NCBI GenBank assembly: GCA_026214975.1
Contig: JAOBSW010000842.1
Span: forward strand, 62,001-126,000
DNA: 64,000 nucleotides
Source of the DNA: Gentiana macrophylla
Lineage: Eukaryota > Streptophyta > Magnoliopsida > Gentianales > Gentianaceae
Direction: 5' to 3'
Shown: positions 1-12,260 of the stretch, piece after piece
Layout: every line of letters starts with the position of its first letter
How positions within the stretch are numbered: position 1 is the first letter of the stretch
Notes under the pieces: generated by a model
What the model was told of the DNA's origin: nothing
Databases searched by the model: none
Seen by the model: only the letters and a program-made list of their open reading frames with translations
Program-made: the position numbers and the translations under genes

Positions 1-458
1 GTTTACTCAAAACAGGGGTTTACAACTTTTTGTATATAATTGTATAGTTGAGTTTACTAAAAACGGGGGTTTATATCTTTTTGTACAATAAAACGGGGGT
101 TTACAACTTTGTGTATATAATTGTATACTAGAGCTTACTTAATATTATTGTACTCAAAATGGGGGTTTACAACTTTTTGTATATTATTGTACTCAAAATG
201 GCGGTTTACAACTTTTTGTATAAAATTATAGTAGAGTTCACTCAAAACGGGGCTTTACAACTTTTTGTATATAATTGTATCGTAGAGTTTACTCAAAACG
301 GGGGTTTATAACTTTTGTATATAATTGTATAGTAGAGTTTACTCAAAACAGAGGTTTACAACTTTTTGTATATTATTGAATTAGAGTTCACTCAAAACGG
401 GGGTTTACAACTTTTTGTATATAATTATAGTACAGTTTACTTAAAACGGGGGTGTACA
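1..458. repeat. Satellite array, segment 1
   Basis: Tandem A/T-rich units of mainly 49-51 bp. Landmarks in each unit are ACTCAAAACGGGGG, then TTTACAACTTTTTGTATA, then ATTGTATAGTAGAG. Variant units in this segment (AAAATTATAG with GGGGCTTTAC, TTGTATCGTAGAG, ATTGAATTAGAG, GTACAGTTTACTTAAAAC) occur in the same order near 26110-26510 and partly at 17220-17470. The segment is therefore part of a longer repeated block and not a random run of monomers. No gene is seen. Confidence 0.95.
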
Positions 459-1106
459 TGATAACTTGATTTTGGATCTAGATTGAGGAAATCAATGAAG
501 TTTGAACAAAAAACCTATAATCCTTAGAAAATCAGCAATCTAAGAATTAAAGGGATTCGAACATCACACAAAGTGTTGTTCAAGCACTTTGATAAGCTCG
601 GAAACGAACAACCAAATCAGCATGGAAGTTCATACAATCCAAATCAGCATGGAATTGTAAATATAAATTCAATCTCTGAATTTAAGAAAATATAAATTAT
701 CATTCAAGTTGTCTCCCTAAAAATTAATTCAAAATTCGATCCTATCAAGAATTAAATAGGTTCAATGTTTCTTGATAGTCCAAGTACAATGTATCTTCTT
801 CTGCAGCCTTTTGTATTCGGTTCATATCCGGAGCTTCGCTTATCCAATAAATGCGAGCCATATATGGATTTTGTAGTTCTCGAAGAGATCTACAACTTTC
901 ATCAAGGACTCAATTTCTTCCGGATAATATATAATGGTCAAAATCGCGAAACACAGTAGCTGCGCTTCAGTTTCCAGAGATTGCTGAATCTTCTAAGTTC
1001 AATGCATCTTGATAGTTCCATGTATTGAATATCAGCCTTTTATTGCTAAATAAGACATAAAATATATAATAATAATACTGAAAATACTGTATTTTTATTC
1101 ATATCA
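459..1106 (-). repeat. 3' LTR of the non-autonomous retroelement
   Basis: Starts TGATAACTTGATTTTGG on the plus strand and ends in CATATCA. It is nearly identical to 2689-3336 and lies next to the polypurine tract, which marks it as the downstream LTR for minus-strand transcription. The short plus-strand ORF inside it (765-959) is repeated in the other LTR and is not a gene. Confidence 0.93.
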
Positions 1107-2061
1107 TTCTCTCCCTCTTCGAAAGGATTCGTCCTCGAATCAACATGATGTCATAGAAGTCCGCACCATCAAGCCTCACACCATGATACTCCACAATAAA
1201 CCCCAAAAATATGCCGGGGTCAAAATTAACGCGAATAAACAACTTCGTATCATTATCATAAGAATGGGTCACACCATTCTTCACCAAAGAAACATGAGAA
1301 AATGCACATGGCCTGAGAGAAATAGGAATGACGTCTTGTGAGGCAACATAGAAATGGAAATCATGATAGGCATCAACCTGCTCCAAATATGGGTCAACAA
1401 ACTCGTGCTTCAGTATTCCACTATCCTCAACAATGTCAAGATCTTCCATTAGCATAAGAGGTCCTGCACATGGTGTGTCCATAATCACTATCTCATCCAC
1501 AGTTACATCAACACTATCATCTGTAACAGTAAAATCATTGACAACCTCAGGCATGTGAACTTCAACCTCAGTCGGACTTACTTCAGCCTCAACGACCAAC
1601 TCATCCTCTGTAGTAACAACAACAACATCATCCACAACTGTATCAACTACGGTTTTAGCCTCAAACTGAACATTATCACCGTGCACCACAACATTAAGAG
1701 GATTTTGAACAATACAGTTAACATGAAAGAATTTTGGTGCCTTGCCCGTGCGGCCGGCAATAGTTATACCATCTCGCAGAAAGAAAAGCGCGTCTTCAGC
1801 CGTCGATTTTGTGCCAAATATCCTCCTTCGTCTTGCGTCAGTATGTTTGTAATGCTCTAGTTCCTTCTGTAATCGAGCAATATGTTCTTGCAGAAGTTGT
1901 CGTAAAGGTATTCCTTTTCGCTCCGCGAGGTAGTCATTTTGTTCCTTCACAAATTCAGCGTCGGCTTCCTTGACATCAGCCGGATAATATATTTTGGGAT
2001 CATATTCCATATAGTACACAAAACCATCGTAGCGTATCGTACCACAACGACCCCACTTCAT
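1099..2061 (-). CDS. Uncharacterised ORF of a non-autonomous LTR retroelement
   Basis: A 320-residue intact reading frame from the first ATG (2061). The frame stays open upstream to 2142 without another ATG. I do not recognise a gag, protease, RT, RNase H or integrase motif. What can be seen: an N-terminal charged, probably coiled-coil stretch (about residues 30-90, rich in E/K/R/L), a middle very rich in valine, aspartate and glutamate, and a C-terminal region with aromatic residues and the basic ending RGRILSKRERM. The stop codon lies 8 bp inside the 3' LTR and the final codons double as the polypurine tract. An intact ORF of this length between nearly identical LTRs suggests it was retained in recent copies. 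Its function is unknown; a gag-like packaging role is possible but unsupported. Confidence 0.6.
   Translation of the reverse strand: MKWGRCGTIRYDGFVYYMEYDPKIYYPADVKEADAEFVKEQNDYLAERKGIPLRQLLQEHIARLQKELEHYKHTDARRRRIFGTKSTAEDALFFLRDGITIAGRTGKAPKFFHVNCIVQNPLNVVVHGDNVQFEAKTVVDTVVDDVVVVTTEDELVVEAEVSPTEVEVHMPEVVNDFTVTDDSVDVTVDEIVIMDTPCAGPLMLMEDLDIVEDSGILKHEFVDPYLEQVDAYHDFHFYVASQDVIPISLRPCAFSHVSLVKNGVTHSYDNDTKLFIRVNFDPGIFLGFIVEYHGVRLDGADFYDIMLIRGRILSKRERMI
1107..1120 (-). other. Polypurine tract (plus-strand primer)
   Basis: Read on the minus strand this is GAAGAGGGAGAGAA, an unbroken 14-purine run directly against the 3' LTR. That is where the plus-strand primer of an LTR retroelement belongs. It overlaps the last codons of the ORF. 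Confidence 0.8.
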
Positions 2062-2675
2062 CTCAAACTCGGATAATTCCAAACAAGAACACGAAATGAC
2101 AGCAATTTTCACGACCAAACGGTAAGGAATTTGAAAAGACACAAAGAACGAAACTTGCAGATCATGAAATTTTCTTCAAGACAGTTGAGTTTCTCGAAAA
2201 TTGAAAATGGATAGCCTCCTCAAAATAAATTTGTAAACAGATGACTACACAAACAGATTTTCCGACAGAAACAGACTAGCACGTTACGGTGACCATTGAG
2301 AAGAATTGATCGGTAATTTGGAAAAATGCAAAGAATTCAAGTTGTAGAACAGGCAATTTCCTATAAGCTCAGAAAAAATCACGTAATTCCGACCGTTACA
2401 ACTCCGGAAAATCGAATTCGTTACAAACTGTTCCAAAGAAATGCACAGGATATTGTGGGGCAGATTTGACCATGATAAATTCCGAATTTGGAAAAGTCGT
2501 AAAGAGACAAAAGATAGATAAAAGCAAGATCTATATACTGGTAAAAATTGATAAATTTTCCGATTTTTTTTGAATAGGAAACGAATTGAACAAAATACGG
2601 AAATCGGGTTGGACTGATTCAGAGAACGAAAATTTACCTTCACAACGCAAAAAGATGATGCTTTAATCGCCTATT

Positions 2676-2686
2676 CTCTGATACCA
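2676..2686 (-). other. Primer binding site, tRNA-iMet type
   Basis: On the minus strand this reads TGGTATCAGAG, the usual plant LTR-retroelement site complementary to the 3' end of initiator tRNA-Met. It lies 2 bp inside the right-hand LTR and fixes the element's orientation. Confidence 0.9.
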
Positions 2687-2688
2687 CT

Positions 2689-3336
2689 TGATAACTTGAT
2701 TTTGGATCTAGATTGAGGAAATCAATGAAGTTTGAACAAAAAACCTATAATCCTTAGAAAATCAGCAATCTAAGAATTAAAGGGATTCGAACATCACACA
2801 AAGTGTTGTTCAAGCACTTTGATAAGCTCGGAAACGAACAACCAAATCAGCATGGAAGTTCATACAATCCAAATCAGCATGGAATTGTAAATATAAATTC
2901 AATCTCTGAATTTAAGAAAATATAAATTATCATTCAAGTTGTCTCCCTAAAAATTAATTCAAAATTCGATCCTATCAAGAATTAAATAGGTTCAATGTTT
3001 CTTGATAGTCCAAGTACAATGTATCTTCTTCTGCAGCCTTTTGTATTCGGTTCATATCCGGAGCTTCGCTTATCCAATAAATGCGAGCCATATATGGATT
3101 TTGTAGTTCTCGAAGAGATCTACAACTTTCATCAAGGACTCAATTTCTTCCGGATAATATATAATGGTCAAAATCACGAAACACAGTAGCTGCGCTTCAG
3201 TTTCCAGAGATTGCTGAATCTTCTAAGTTCAATGCATCTTGATAGTTCCATGTCTTGAATATCAGCCTTTTATTGCTAAATAAGACATAAAATATATAAT
3301 AATAATACTGAAAATACTGTATTTTTATTCATATCA
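2689..3336 (-). repeat. 5' LTR of the non-autonomous retroelement
   Basis: 648-bp partner of 459-1106, TG...CA ends, next to the primer binding site. It should hold the promoter for minus-strand transcription; I could not pick out a convincing TATA box among the many A/T stretches. Confidence 0.92.
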
Positions 3337-4199
3337 GTACAACTTTTTGTAAATAATTGTATAGTAGAGTTTACTCAAAACGGGGGTTTACAACTTTTTG
3401 TATATTATTGTATTAGAGTTTACTCAAAACGGGGGTTTACAACTTTTTGTATATAATTGTATTGTAGATTTTACTCAAAATGGGGGTTTACAACTTTTTG
3501 TATATAATTGTATAGTAGAGTTTACTCAAAATGGGGGTTTACAACTTTTTGTATATAATTGTATTATAGAGTTTACTCAAAACGGGGTTTTACAACTTTT
3601 TGTATATTATTGTATTAGAGTTTACTAAAAATGGGGGTTTACAAGTTTTGTATATAATTTTGTAGAGTTTACTCAAAACGGGGGTTTACAACTTTTTGTT
3701 AATAATTGTATAGTAGAGTTTACTCAAAATGGGGGTTTACAACTTTTTGTATATTATTGTATTAGAGTTTACTCAATACGGTGGTTTACATCTTTTTGTA
3801 TATAATTGTATAGTAGAGTTTACTCAAATCGGGGGTTTACAACTTTTGGTACAATAAAACAGGGTTTACAACTTTTTCTATATAATTGTATAGTAGAGTT
3901 TACTCAAAACGGGGGTTTACAACTTTTTGTATATTATTGTTTTAGAGTTCACTCAAAACGGGGGTTTACAACTTTTTGTATATTATTGTATTAGAGTTTA
4001 CTCAAAACGGGGGTTTTCAACTTTTTGTATATAATAATAGTAAAGTTTACTCAAAATGGGGGTTTACAACATTTTGTAAATAATTGTATTGTAGAGTTTA
4101 CTTAAAATGGGGATTATCACCACTTTCTATATAATTGTAAAGTAGAGTTTACACAAAACAGGGGTGTACAATTTTTTGTATATGTATAGAAGAGTTTAC
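3337..4199. repeat. Satellite array, segment 2
   Basis: About 17 monomers continuing the register broken by the retroelement. Diagnostic units, including one with TTGTTAATAATTG, one with ACTCAATACGG and a short unit containing GGTACAATAAAAC, recur in the same order at 25383-25760. It ends at the TAC target duplication of the CACTA element (4197-4199). Confidence 0.95.
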
Positions 4200-4400
4200 C
4201 ACTACAAGAAATTTGGGTTTTAACGTCAGGAAAACTGGTCATTAAATGTCAATTTCCCATCATTAAAGACGTTTAATGACGGGAAATTTCCCGTCATGGC
4301 CCGTCACCACTGCCTTCCTAGCTAAAAGTAATTAATGACCGCAAAGTGTCCTGTCATTATTGTTGTTATATTATTAATGACAATGTTCTACTGTCACTAA
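4200..4400 (+). repeat. Left terminal and subterminal repeats of CACTA element 1
   Basis: Imperfect terminal inverted repeat (CACTACAAGAAATTTGGG) followed by clustered TTAATGAC, CCCGTCAT and ATGACGGG motifs in alternating orientation. Confidence 0.8.
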
Positions 4401-7400
4401 TGTTCATATTAATGAAGTTAATTTCCATCATTTTTGCTTAAATCTCCCCTCATTAAAAACAATTACTAACAATGTACCCCCATCATTATATTATCAATCT
4501 TTCCATCACTATAAGTCCTTTTACCGCCAATATTTAATTGTCATCAATTATTAATTATACCGGCATTAGTCCCTCATTATAAATTTATTTCTGCAATACT
4601 ATGATATTCCATCAAAGCATTAAATACCATTCTGTATTTATATATATTTGAAAACCATAAATATAGATACACAAAATTAAAGCTATTGCATATTTTATTG
4701 AAATAAACATTAACATGATATTCATGGTACTTTCAAATACTCAATCATCTAAGAAACGAGTTCAACCTCAAAGGACACACTAAATCAAATGTAATACTAA
4801 TTAACAAAGATATGAATACACCAACACCACTCAAACACCAAAACGTAGCATTATCACATTTAGCGAATTTGAAAATGTGAGAAGAAGTGGAACTAAGTAG
4901 GCTCTTGGTGTATCTAAGATAACAAAACCAAAATGCTACTTGAATTTTTTCCAAACATCGAAGCAATCGGTTTAGTGTTGAAATGATAGTCATGAAATCA
5001 CCTCATCTTGATCTTTGATGATACTGATCATTACAACCACCAAATACAAGCCTACAAGTGGAAAGAATTTACCATAATATAAGCAATGGAACAAACCTTG
5101 ATATATTTCAATGGTAATTAAGATCATACTGATTGATTTTTAGATCATATGGTTACCAAACAACTCGCGTTGCACGGATCCTTTGACCTGTCAAGAGCAT
5201 AAAAGTGTTGTCATTAATATTTTTACAATCATTTTTACTTTCTTTCAATAAACATTCAAAAGCAGGAACTTCCTAGTTGCTTTCATGGCTGAAAATAAAT
5301 GGAAGGAAAACATCTATCAAGTTTATACAATGCAGAAGACAATTTCCATCAATAAAATGCATACTTCCTTATTTTGTATCTATAGCTTAAGAGTTATGCA
5401 ACACAAGATTTTAATAGTTACCGTAATGTAACCTCGTATCACATGAAGATACAGAGAATAGTAGTGCCCAAATTTCCTTCACCATATAACTACTATCCAA
5501 CATCATAATTAATCTTTGAGTATATATCCTGCCACGTCCAACCCTTCCCATACACAATTAAGAGGCATTGATGCATCTAAATCCTCAGCTAAACATGAAA
5601 ATACCTATGAATCTCACTTTAGCAGTCTGGAACAAATTCAAATCGATGTTGTGCCAAGCCTAAAAAAGAAAGTTAATTTGAACTAAAGCCTCGCTAAATT
5701 TCCTTTTCAAAGAAAAATAGTACCATAAGGCAAATTGCACTTCAAGTACATATTACCATTCTTCCTTGTGTATATATTTAATAATCAGTCTTCAATATTT
5801 ACTTTACTTGTACCACTTCCTATTAATTTACTACAACATAATGTCTAAGCTACGATAAGCTTCACACCATAACCTTTACGGTAATTTAGTAACGGCAAGT
5901 AAACAATAAAAATATCTGACTAAAACATAACTTAAAAAACTCCTCTTCTATACCTGTTGTACATAAGTTTTCAAATGTTTTCTCCGGAGAATTCGACACA
6001 TTTAGGATTACAAGAAGATGTAATAGTCACATGAAAACTCCCATTAAAATTTTTATTCTTTCCAAAGAAGTCACAATCCAGAACAAACTATGAATATATA
6101 TACACTTACCAAAATAAAAATAAAATCCTAATTCAAAAATGCACACAAAAGAAAAAAGATCGCATTTCAAATAAAGTTAAACATCCATACAACTTACCTA
6201 ACAAAGCAGAGAAAGCAGTTCAGAATTCATTAAACCTACAATTCTTCACCAAAGATCTGCAAAAAAAGAACATTTAAATATATAATAACAGAAGCAAACC
6301 AGCTTGAGCTAAAAAATCTAACTCACAAACAATGATACTGAAGGAAGATTCGGATAAAACATCACCAGTACCAAATCAGCATCGCAACATCAGCACAATC
6401 TAGTCAGAAGCGAGTAAATGAAATTCAGAAATAGCATTCGTACTCCAATCAAGTTGATACACAACATCAAATATTTAATCAAACGAAAAAAATTCACAAC
6501 CCAAAGTAGTAAACTGATTTCCCCTATCAATTTTGAAAGATGGCCCTTATCAGCACATTCCTAAAGCCATACTTTTGTTCCTGAATATAACCAGAATGAA
6601 TGGATGAAATTATCATGAATGAATGCACAGCATGTCAAGGCATTCCATTTTGTAGGACACAATAAAATGGTCATAGATGACAGAAAAAAATTGGACACAA
6701 ATAATATTAATGAGCGACAACAAAAATAGAAACCTAAAAATAGCTAAGCAGTAGCAAAAAAAACCACTTACAATGTCAGAATGAAGCATTTTGCATAAGT
6801 CTTGAATCTTGAGAATTTCATTGCCACTTCAACTTGAAGTTGATTGAGATCCAGTCCAACTATATTAGAAACTTCCATATATTCAACCGTTTTAGCAAAA
6901 TAATGTATGTTACGGAAAACATATATTGTAAACTAGATTTACAAGCCAGAAAAATGTTTGACCGACAGAGATAAATATATTTTGGCAAAACCCAACCAGA
7001 AAAAGGGATAATACAAAAGACATTGTAATTCATTAAGGCATTCAGTTAATGAGACACATAATAAATATTTGGAGAGAAGAAACCGGTTTACCAACAATCA
7101 ATTTGGATGTTTTATGTAATGGAACAATCTCTGTTATCCACATTCTAAGAAAAATAACAGAGAAATGCCGAGAGAAGCACTAGTACATGCACATGGTGTT
7201 CGGTAAGCTTAGCAAGAGATAAGATAGATTTCTTATAGAATTTCAGATAAGTCTTGGCTAGGGAATTATTGCATCCTATACTCAGCGGCACAAAAATAAT
7301 TGCAAAATATGATATTAGTTTCTATTTGTGAAGCACTGTATTTAAAACTTGTATACTGGAAGTCATAATTTTCTATAGGCAATATCTCAATACCATTTGT

Positions 7401-7606
7401 ATAATTACAGATATGAGAAATGTAATGCACATAGAGAACTCATAAGGGAATTCAAAGACATGATAATTGTGTATACCCAAAATTTAAAGCAAGAATGGCT
7501 CCAAGAAACCAAAACAAATGTCAGAACTAAACTAGCATATTGTATATAACAAACAAATATCAACAAATGTTCTAAAAGGATGCCCTATTGGAGTGGGAAA
7601 ACTTAC

Positions 7607-7846
7607 TTCAACAAAGTATTGAAACAATGGCCTAACATGATATGAAAATAGCACAGTCAGTTTGGTCAAACTACCGAGTCCAACAATTTCACTCAAACTG
7701 GGAAACACAGATGGTTTTAAAGGCACCCTACTATGCTCAAGCTCCTTCAAAACCTGCAATTCCCCCAAATCAAAACCACTAAATTTTGGGGCCTCCAGCA
7801 CCATCACTTGCAAGCTCTCCAACTCTGGCATACTATCAAAGCCCAA
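7607..7846 (-). pseudogene. Captured exon fragment, leucine-rich-repeat-like
   Basis: Minus-strand frame of 80 codons with leucine spacing typical of LRRs: MPELESLQVMVLEAP, then FDLGELQVLKEL, then PSLSEIVGLGSLTKL. The style resembles the C-terminal LRR of plant NB-LRR resistance proteins. The frame ends at a good splice donor (GTAAGT, plus-strand 7601-7606). The start is not defined; the frame may extend to about 7868. CACTA elements commonly carry host gene pieces, and this lies well inside one. No NB-ARC motif is present, so it is a fragment at most. The family call rests on leucine pattern only. Confidence 0.4.
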
Positions 7847-8559
7847 TTCCCAAAGGAAACAAACTCAATTCATTTCAAAAAAAAAAATCAGTTTCTTCAA
7901 GCCCCCAGCATCCCTGGAATCAAATTGGAAATGTTCTTTTACATACATAGCATCTCTACTGCACAGTCTATTCTATCAAATAATGAAAAATAAAAACTTT
8001 AACTGGTAACATTCATAATCTCGATTCATCCGATTTCTCGCTCAAATCATCATCAGAACCCTTCCCGTCTTCGGATTCTTACAAAAGCTCGTTTGGGCTT
8101 TTCTTCAATTCCCCAGTAGCGCCCAATCCTTTAATCGACATCCTTTCCCTTTCAATCAACAAAAATCGATTCCACCAGCACCAACCCTCATGAAAACCCA
8201 GAATACCTAACTCAAAATTTTTCACTAATCAGTGCGAATTGACTCTCAACACTTACCGGAATCTTCGGCCTCAAGACCCATTAGCTGGTCAAAAATATAT
8301 ACCGAGCTTCAATTCCAGGACGGAGTGGATAGAAGAGGGAGGATGATGGCTGGCGACGGAAGAAAATGGTTGCGACGGAGGCAAATAATGATGGCAACAG
8401 AGGCAAAGAAGGTGGCCGCAGGAATATCACATGGGGATGACAGCGACGATGCAAATAACTTCCGAGGAGATTCTTTGACCAATTAATTGATCGACTAATT
8501 AGAAGCTACGATTAAGGGTGTTTATTGCAAATTAACAATTTTTTTTATTTATTCATAAT

Positions 8560-8721
8560 AATGGGATTAGTAAAAGATAATAACGGGATTTGAAATTTTG
8601 TCATTAAAATAGTAGTCTTTTAGTTAGGATTTTTTTTACGGTCATTAAAACTACAATTTAATGACGGGTATTACCACCCGTCATTATGTTTAGGTCACTA
8701 AAAGCCTGTTTTTTAGTAGTG
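8560..8721 (-). repeat. Right terminal and subterminal repeats of CACTA element 1
   Basis: Read inward from the end: CACTACTAAAAAACAGG, then AATGACGGG/CCCGTCATT motifs matching the left end. This confirms both the element boundary and its class. Confidence 0.8.
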
Positions 8722-9880
8722 TACTCAAAACGGGGGTTTACAACTTCTTGTATATTATTGTATTAGAGTTCACTCAAAACGGTGGTTTACAAATTTTTGT
8801 ATATAATTATAGTAGAGTTTACTCAAAACGGGGGTTTACAACTTTTTGTAAATAATTGCATAGTAGAGTTTACTCAAAATGAGGGTTTACAACTTTTTGT
8901 ATATTATTGTATTAGAGTTTACTCAAAACGGGGGTATACAACTTTTTGTATATAATTGTATTGTAGATTTTACTCAAAACGGGGGTTTACTACTTTTTGT
9001 ATACTATTGTATTAGAGTTTACTAAAAATGGGGGTTAACTACTTTTTCTATATAATTATAGTAAAGTTTACTCAAAACAGGGGTTTACAACTTTTAGTAA
9101 ATAATTGTATAGTAGATTTTACTCAAAACAGGGGTTTACTTCTTTTTATGTATTATTGTATTAGAGTTTACTCAAAATGGGGGTTTACAACTTTTTGTAT
9201 ATAATTGTATAGTAGAGTTTACTCAAAACAGGTGTTTACAACTTTTTGTATATAATGGTATAGTAGAGTTTACTCAAAATGGGGGTTTACAACTTTTTGT
9301 ATAATAAAATGGGGGTTTACAACTTTTTGTATATAATGTATAGTAGAGTTACTCAAAATTGGGGTTTACAACTTTTTGTATATAATTTAGTAGAGTTTAC
9401 TCAAAACGGGGTTTTATAACTTTTGGTAAATAATTGTATTGTAGAGTTTACTCAAAAAGGGGTTTGCAACTTTTAGTATATTATTGTATTTGAGTTTACT
9501 CAAAACGGGGGTTTACAACTTTTTGTAAATAATTGTATAGTAGAGTTTACTCAAAACGGGGGTTTACTTCTTTTTGTGTATTATTGTATTAAAGTTTACT
9601 CAAAATAGGGGTTTACAACTTTTTGTATATAATTGTATAGTAGAGTTTACTCAAAACAGGAGTTTACAACTTTTTGTATATAATGGTATAGTAGAGTTTA
9701 CTCAAAATGGGGGTTTAAAACTTTTTGTACAATAAAATGGGGGTTTACAACTTTTTGTATATAATTGTATAATAGAGTTTACTCAAAATAGGGGTTTTGC
9801 AACTTTTTGTATATAATTATAGTAGAGTTTACTCAAAACGGGGGTTTATAAATTTTTGTAAATAATTGTATTGTAGAGTT

Positions 9881-12260
9881 TACTCAAAAAGGGGTTTACA
9901 ACTTTTTGAATATTATTGTATAGTAGAGTTTAGTCAAAACGGGGGTTTACAAATTTTTGTATATAATTGTATAGTAGAGTTTTTACTCAAAACAGGGGAT
10001 TTACAACTTTTTGTATATAATTATAGTAGAGTTCACTCAAAACAGAGGTTTGAAACTTTTTGTAAATAATTGTATAGTAGAGTTTGCTCAAAAGGGGGGT
10101 TTAAAACTTTTTGTATATAATTATATAGTAGAGTTTACTCAAAACGGGGGTTTACAACTTTTTGTATATTATTGTATTATAGTTTACTCAAAATAGGGGT
10201 TAATAAATTTTTGTATATAATTATAGAGAGTTCACTCAAAACGGAGGTTTAAATCATTTTGTATATAATTGTATAGTAGTGTTTACTCAAAACGGGGGTT
10301 TAAAACTTTTTGTATATAAATATAGTAGAGTTCACTCAAAACAGAGGTATTTTCTTAATAATTGTATAGTAGAGTTTACTCAAAACTGGGATTTAGAACA
10401 TTTTGTATATTATTGTATTATAGTTTACTCAAAACGTGGGTTAACAACTTTTTGTATATAATTATAGTAGAGTTCACTCAAAATGGAGGTTTACAACTTT
10501 TTGTATATAATTATAGTAGAGTTTACTCAAAACAGGGGTTTACAACTTTTAGTAAATAATTGTATAGTAGAGTTTACTCAAAACGGGGTTTACAACTTTT
10601 TGTATATTATTGTATTAGAGTTTACTCAAAACAGGGGTTTACAACTTTTTGTATATAATTGTATAGTAGTGTTTATTCAAAACAGGGGTTTACAAAATTT
10701 TGTATATAATTGTATAGTAGAGTTTACTCAAAACAGGGTGTTACAACTTTTTTTATATTATTGTATTATAGTTTACTCAATATGGGGGTTAATAAATTTT
10801 TGTATATAATTATAGTAGAGTTCACTCAAAACGGAGGTTTACAAATTTTTGTATATAATTGTATAGTAAAGTTTCCTCAAAACAGGGGTTTACAACTTTT
10901 TGTAAATAATTGTATAGTAGAGTTAACTCAAAACGGGGTTTTACAACTTTTTGTATATTATTGTATTAGAATTTACTCAAAACTGGGGTTAACAACTTTT
11001 TGTATATAATTATAGTAGAGTTCACTCAAAACGGAGGTTTGCACTTTTTTATATATAATTATAGTAGAGTTTACTCAAAACGGGGGTTTACAACTTTTTT
11101 TATATAATTGTATAGTAGAGTTTACTCAAAAGCGGGGTTTACACCTTCTTGTTTAAAAAGATTTAAGTTTACTATTTTTTAAAACTTTTTTGTATATAAT
11201 TGTGTAATTTAGTTTACTCAAAAGCGAGTGTTTAAAACTTTTTGTATATAATTGTATTAGAGTTTACTCAAAATGGAGGTTTACTACTTTTTTATATATT
11301 ATTATAGTAGAGTTTACTCAAAACGGGGGTTTACAACTTTTTGTATATAAGTTTTGTATAGTAGTAGTTTACTCAAAATGGAGGTTTACAACTTTTGTGT
11401 ATATAATTGTATATTATAGTAGAGTTTACTCTTTTGTGTATTATTGTATTGTAGTTTACTCAAAACAGGGGTTTACAACTTTTGTATATAATTGTATAGT
11501 AGAGTTTACTCAAAACGGGGTTTACAACTTTTTGTATATAATTGTATAGTAGAGTTTACTCAAAGCGGGGGTTTACAACTTTTTGTATATAATTGTATAG
11601 TAGAGTTTACTCAAAAGCGGGGGTTTACAACTTTTGTATATAATGGTATAGTAGAGTTTACTCAAAATACAAGGGGTTTACAACTTTTTGTATATAAATG
11701 GGGGTTTAGTAGAGTTTACTCAAAGTAGAGTTTACAACTTTTTGTATATAATTGTATAGTAGAGTTTACTCAAAATGGGGTTTAAAAAAATAGGGTTTAC
11801 AACTTTTGTATATAATTATAGTAGAGTTTACTCAAAACAGGGGTTTATAACTTTTTGTAAATAATTGTATAGTAGAGTTTACTCAAAAACGGGGTTTACT
11901 TCTTTTTGTATTGTATATTGTATTAAAGTTTACTCAAACGGGGTTTACAACTTTTTGTATATAATTGTATAGTAGAGTTTACTCAAAAGTTTACTCAAAG
12001 CAGGGTTTACAACTTTTTGTATATAATGGTATAGTAGAGTTTACTCAAAATGGGGGTTTACAACTTTTTGTACACAATAAAATGGGGTTTACAACTTTTT
12101 GTATATAATTGTATAGTAGAGTTTACTCAAAATGGGGGGTTTACAATAAAATGGGGGTTTTTTGTACTTTTTGTATATAATTGTATAGTAGAGTTTACTC
12201 AAAACGGGGGTTTATAAATTTTGTAAATAATTGTATTGTAAATAATTGTATTGTAGAGTT
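9881..12260. repeat. Higher-order repeat, copy 1
   Basis: Starts at the diagnostic unit TACTCAAAAAGGGG with TTTTTGAATATTATTG and runs 2380 bp to the same unit at 12261. The first ~1.2 kb matches the start of copy 2 almost exactly; 67- and 99-codon frames at 9866/12246 and 10710/13085 translate identically. The second half (11120-12240) is much noisier than its counterpart. Confidence 0.8.

Larger units (their letters stand above)
459..3336 (-). mobile_element. Non-autonomous LTR retrotransposon (2.9 kb)
   Basis: Two 648-bp direct repeats (459-1106 and 2689-3336), each starting TG and ending CA, bound a 1.6-kb interior. The 5-bp target duplication GTACA stands at 454-458 and 3337-3341; removing the element restores a satellite monomer. 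A tRNA-iMet-type primer site and a polypurine tract both read on the minus strand, so the 5' LTR is at the right. The interior holds one ORF with no gag, protease, reverse transcriptase or integrase motif, so it must have been mobilised by another element's proteins. I found only two differences between the LTRs (the arginine/histidine codon near 955/3176 and A/C at 1024/3254), so the insertion is recent. Bases 2062-2675 are an untranslated leader in which I see no other feature. Confidence 0.93.
4200..8721. mobile_element. Non-autonomous CACTA (En/Spm-type) DNA transposon
   Basis: Begins CACTACAAGAAA and ends with the inverted form TTTTTTAGTAGTG. The 3-bp duplication TAC flanks it (4197-4199 and 8722-8724), and excision restores the monomer sequence GAGTTTACTCAAAAC. 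Both ends are packed with AATGACGGG and CCCGTCATT motifs in both orientations, the subterminal repeats to which CACTA transposases bind. No transposase reading frame is present in 4.5 kb, so it depends on a partner. Most of the interior (4750-7530 and 7870-8500) is A/T-rich, with no gene I can support; a possible LRR exon lies at 7607-7846. Confidence 0.9.

Noticed and set aside
765..959. 64-codon ORF, repeated at 2995-3189
   Set aside because: It lies in both LTRs of the non-autonomous element, on the strand opposite to its transcription, with no family resemblance.
2284..2643. Minus-strand 119-codon ORF upstream of the non-autonomous element's ORF
   Set aside because: It occupies the leader between primer site and ORF, has biased F/S/N/R composition and no recognisable motif; I treat it as chance.
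8232..8486. 84-codon plus-strand ORF in CACTA element 1 with charged GDGRKWLRRRQ sequence
   Set aside because: It is G/C-richer than its surroundings and could be a captured 5' exon in either orientation, but no motif or splice context supports a gene.
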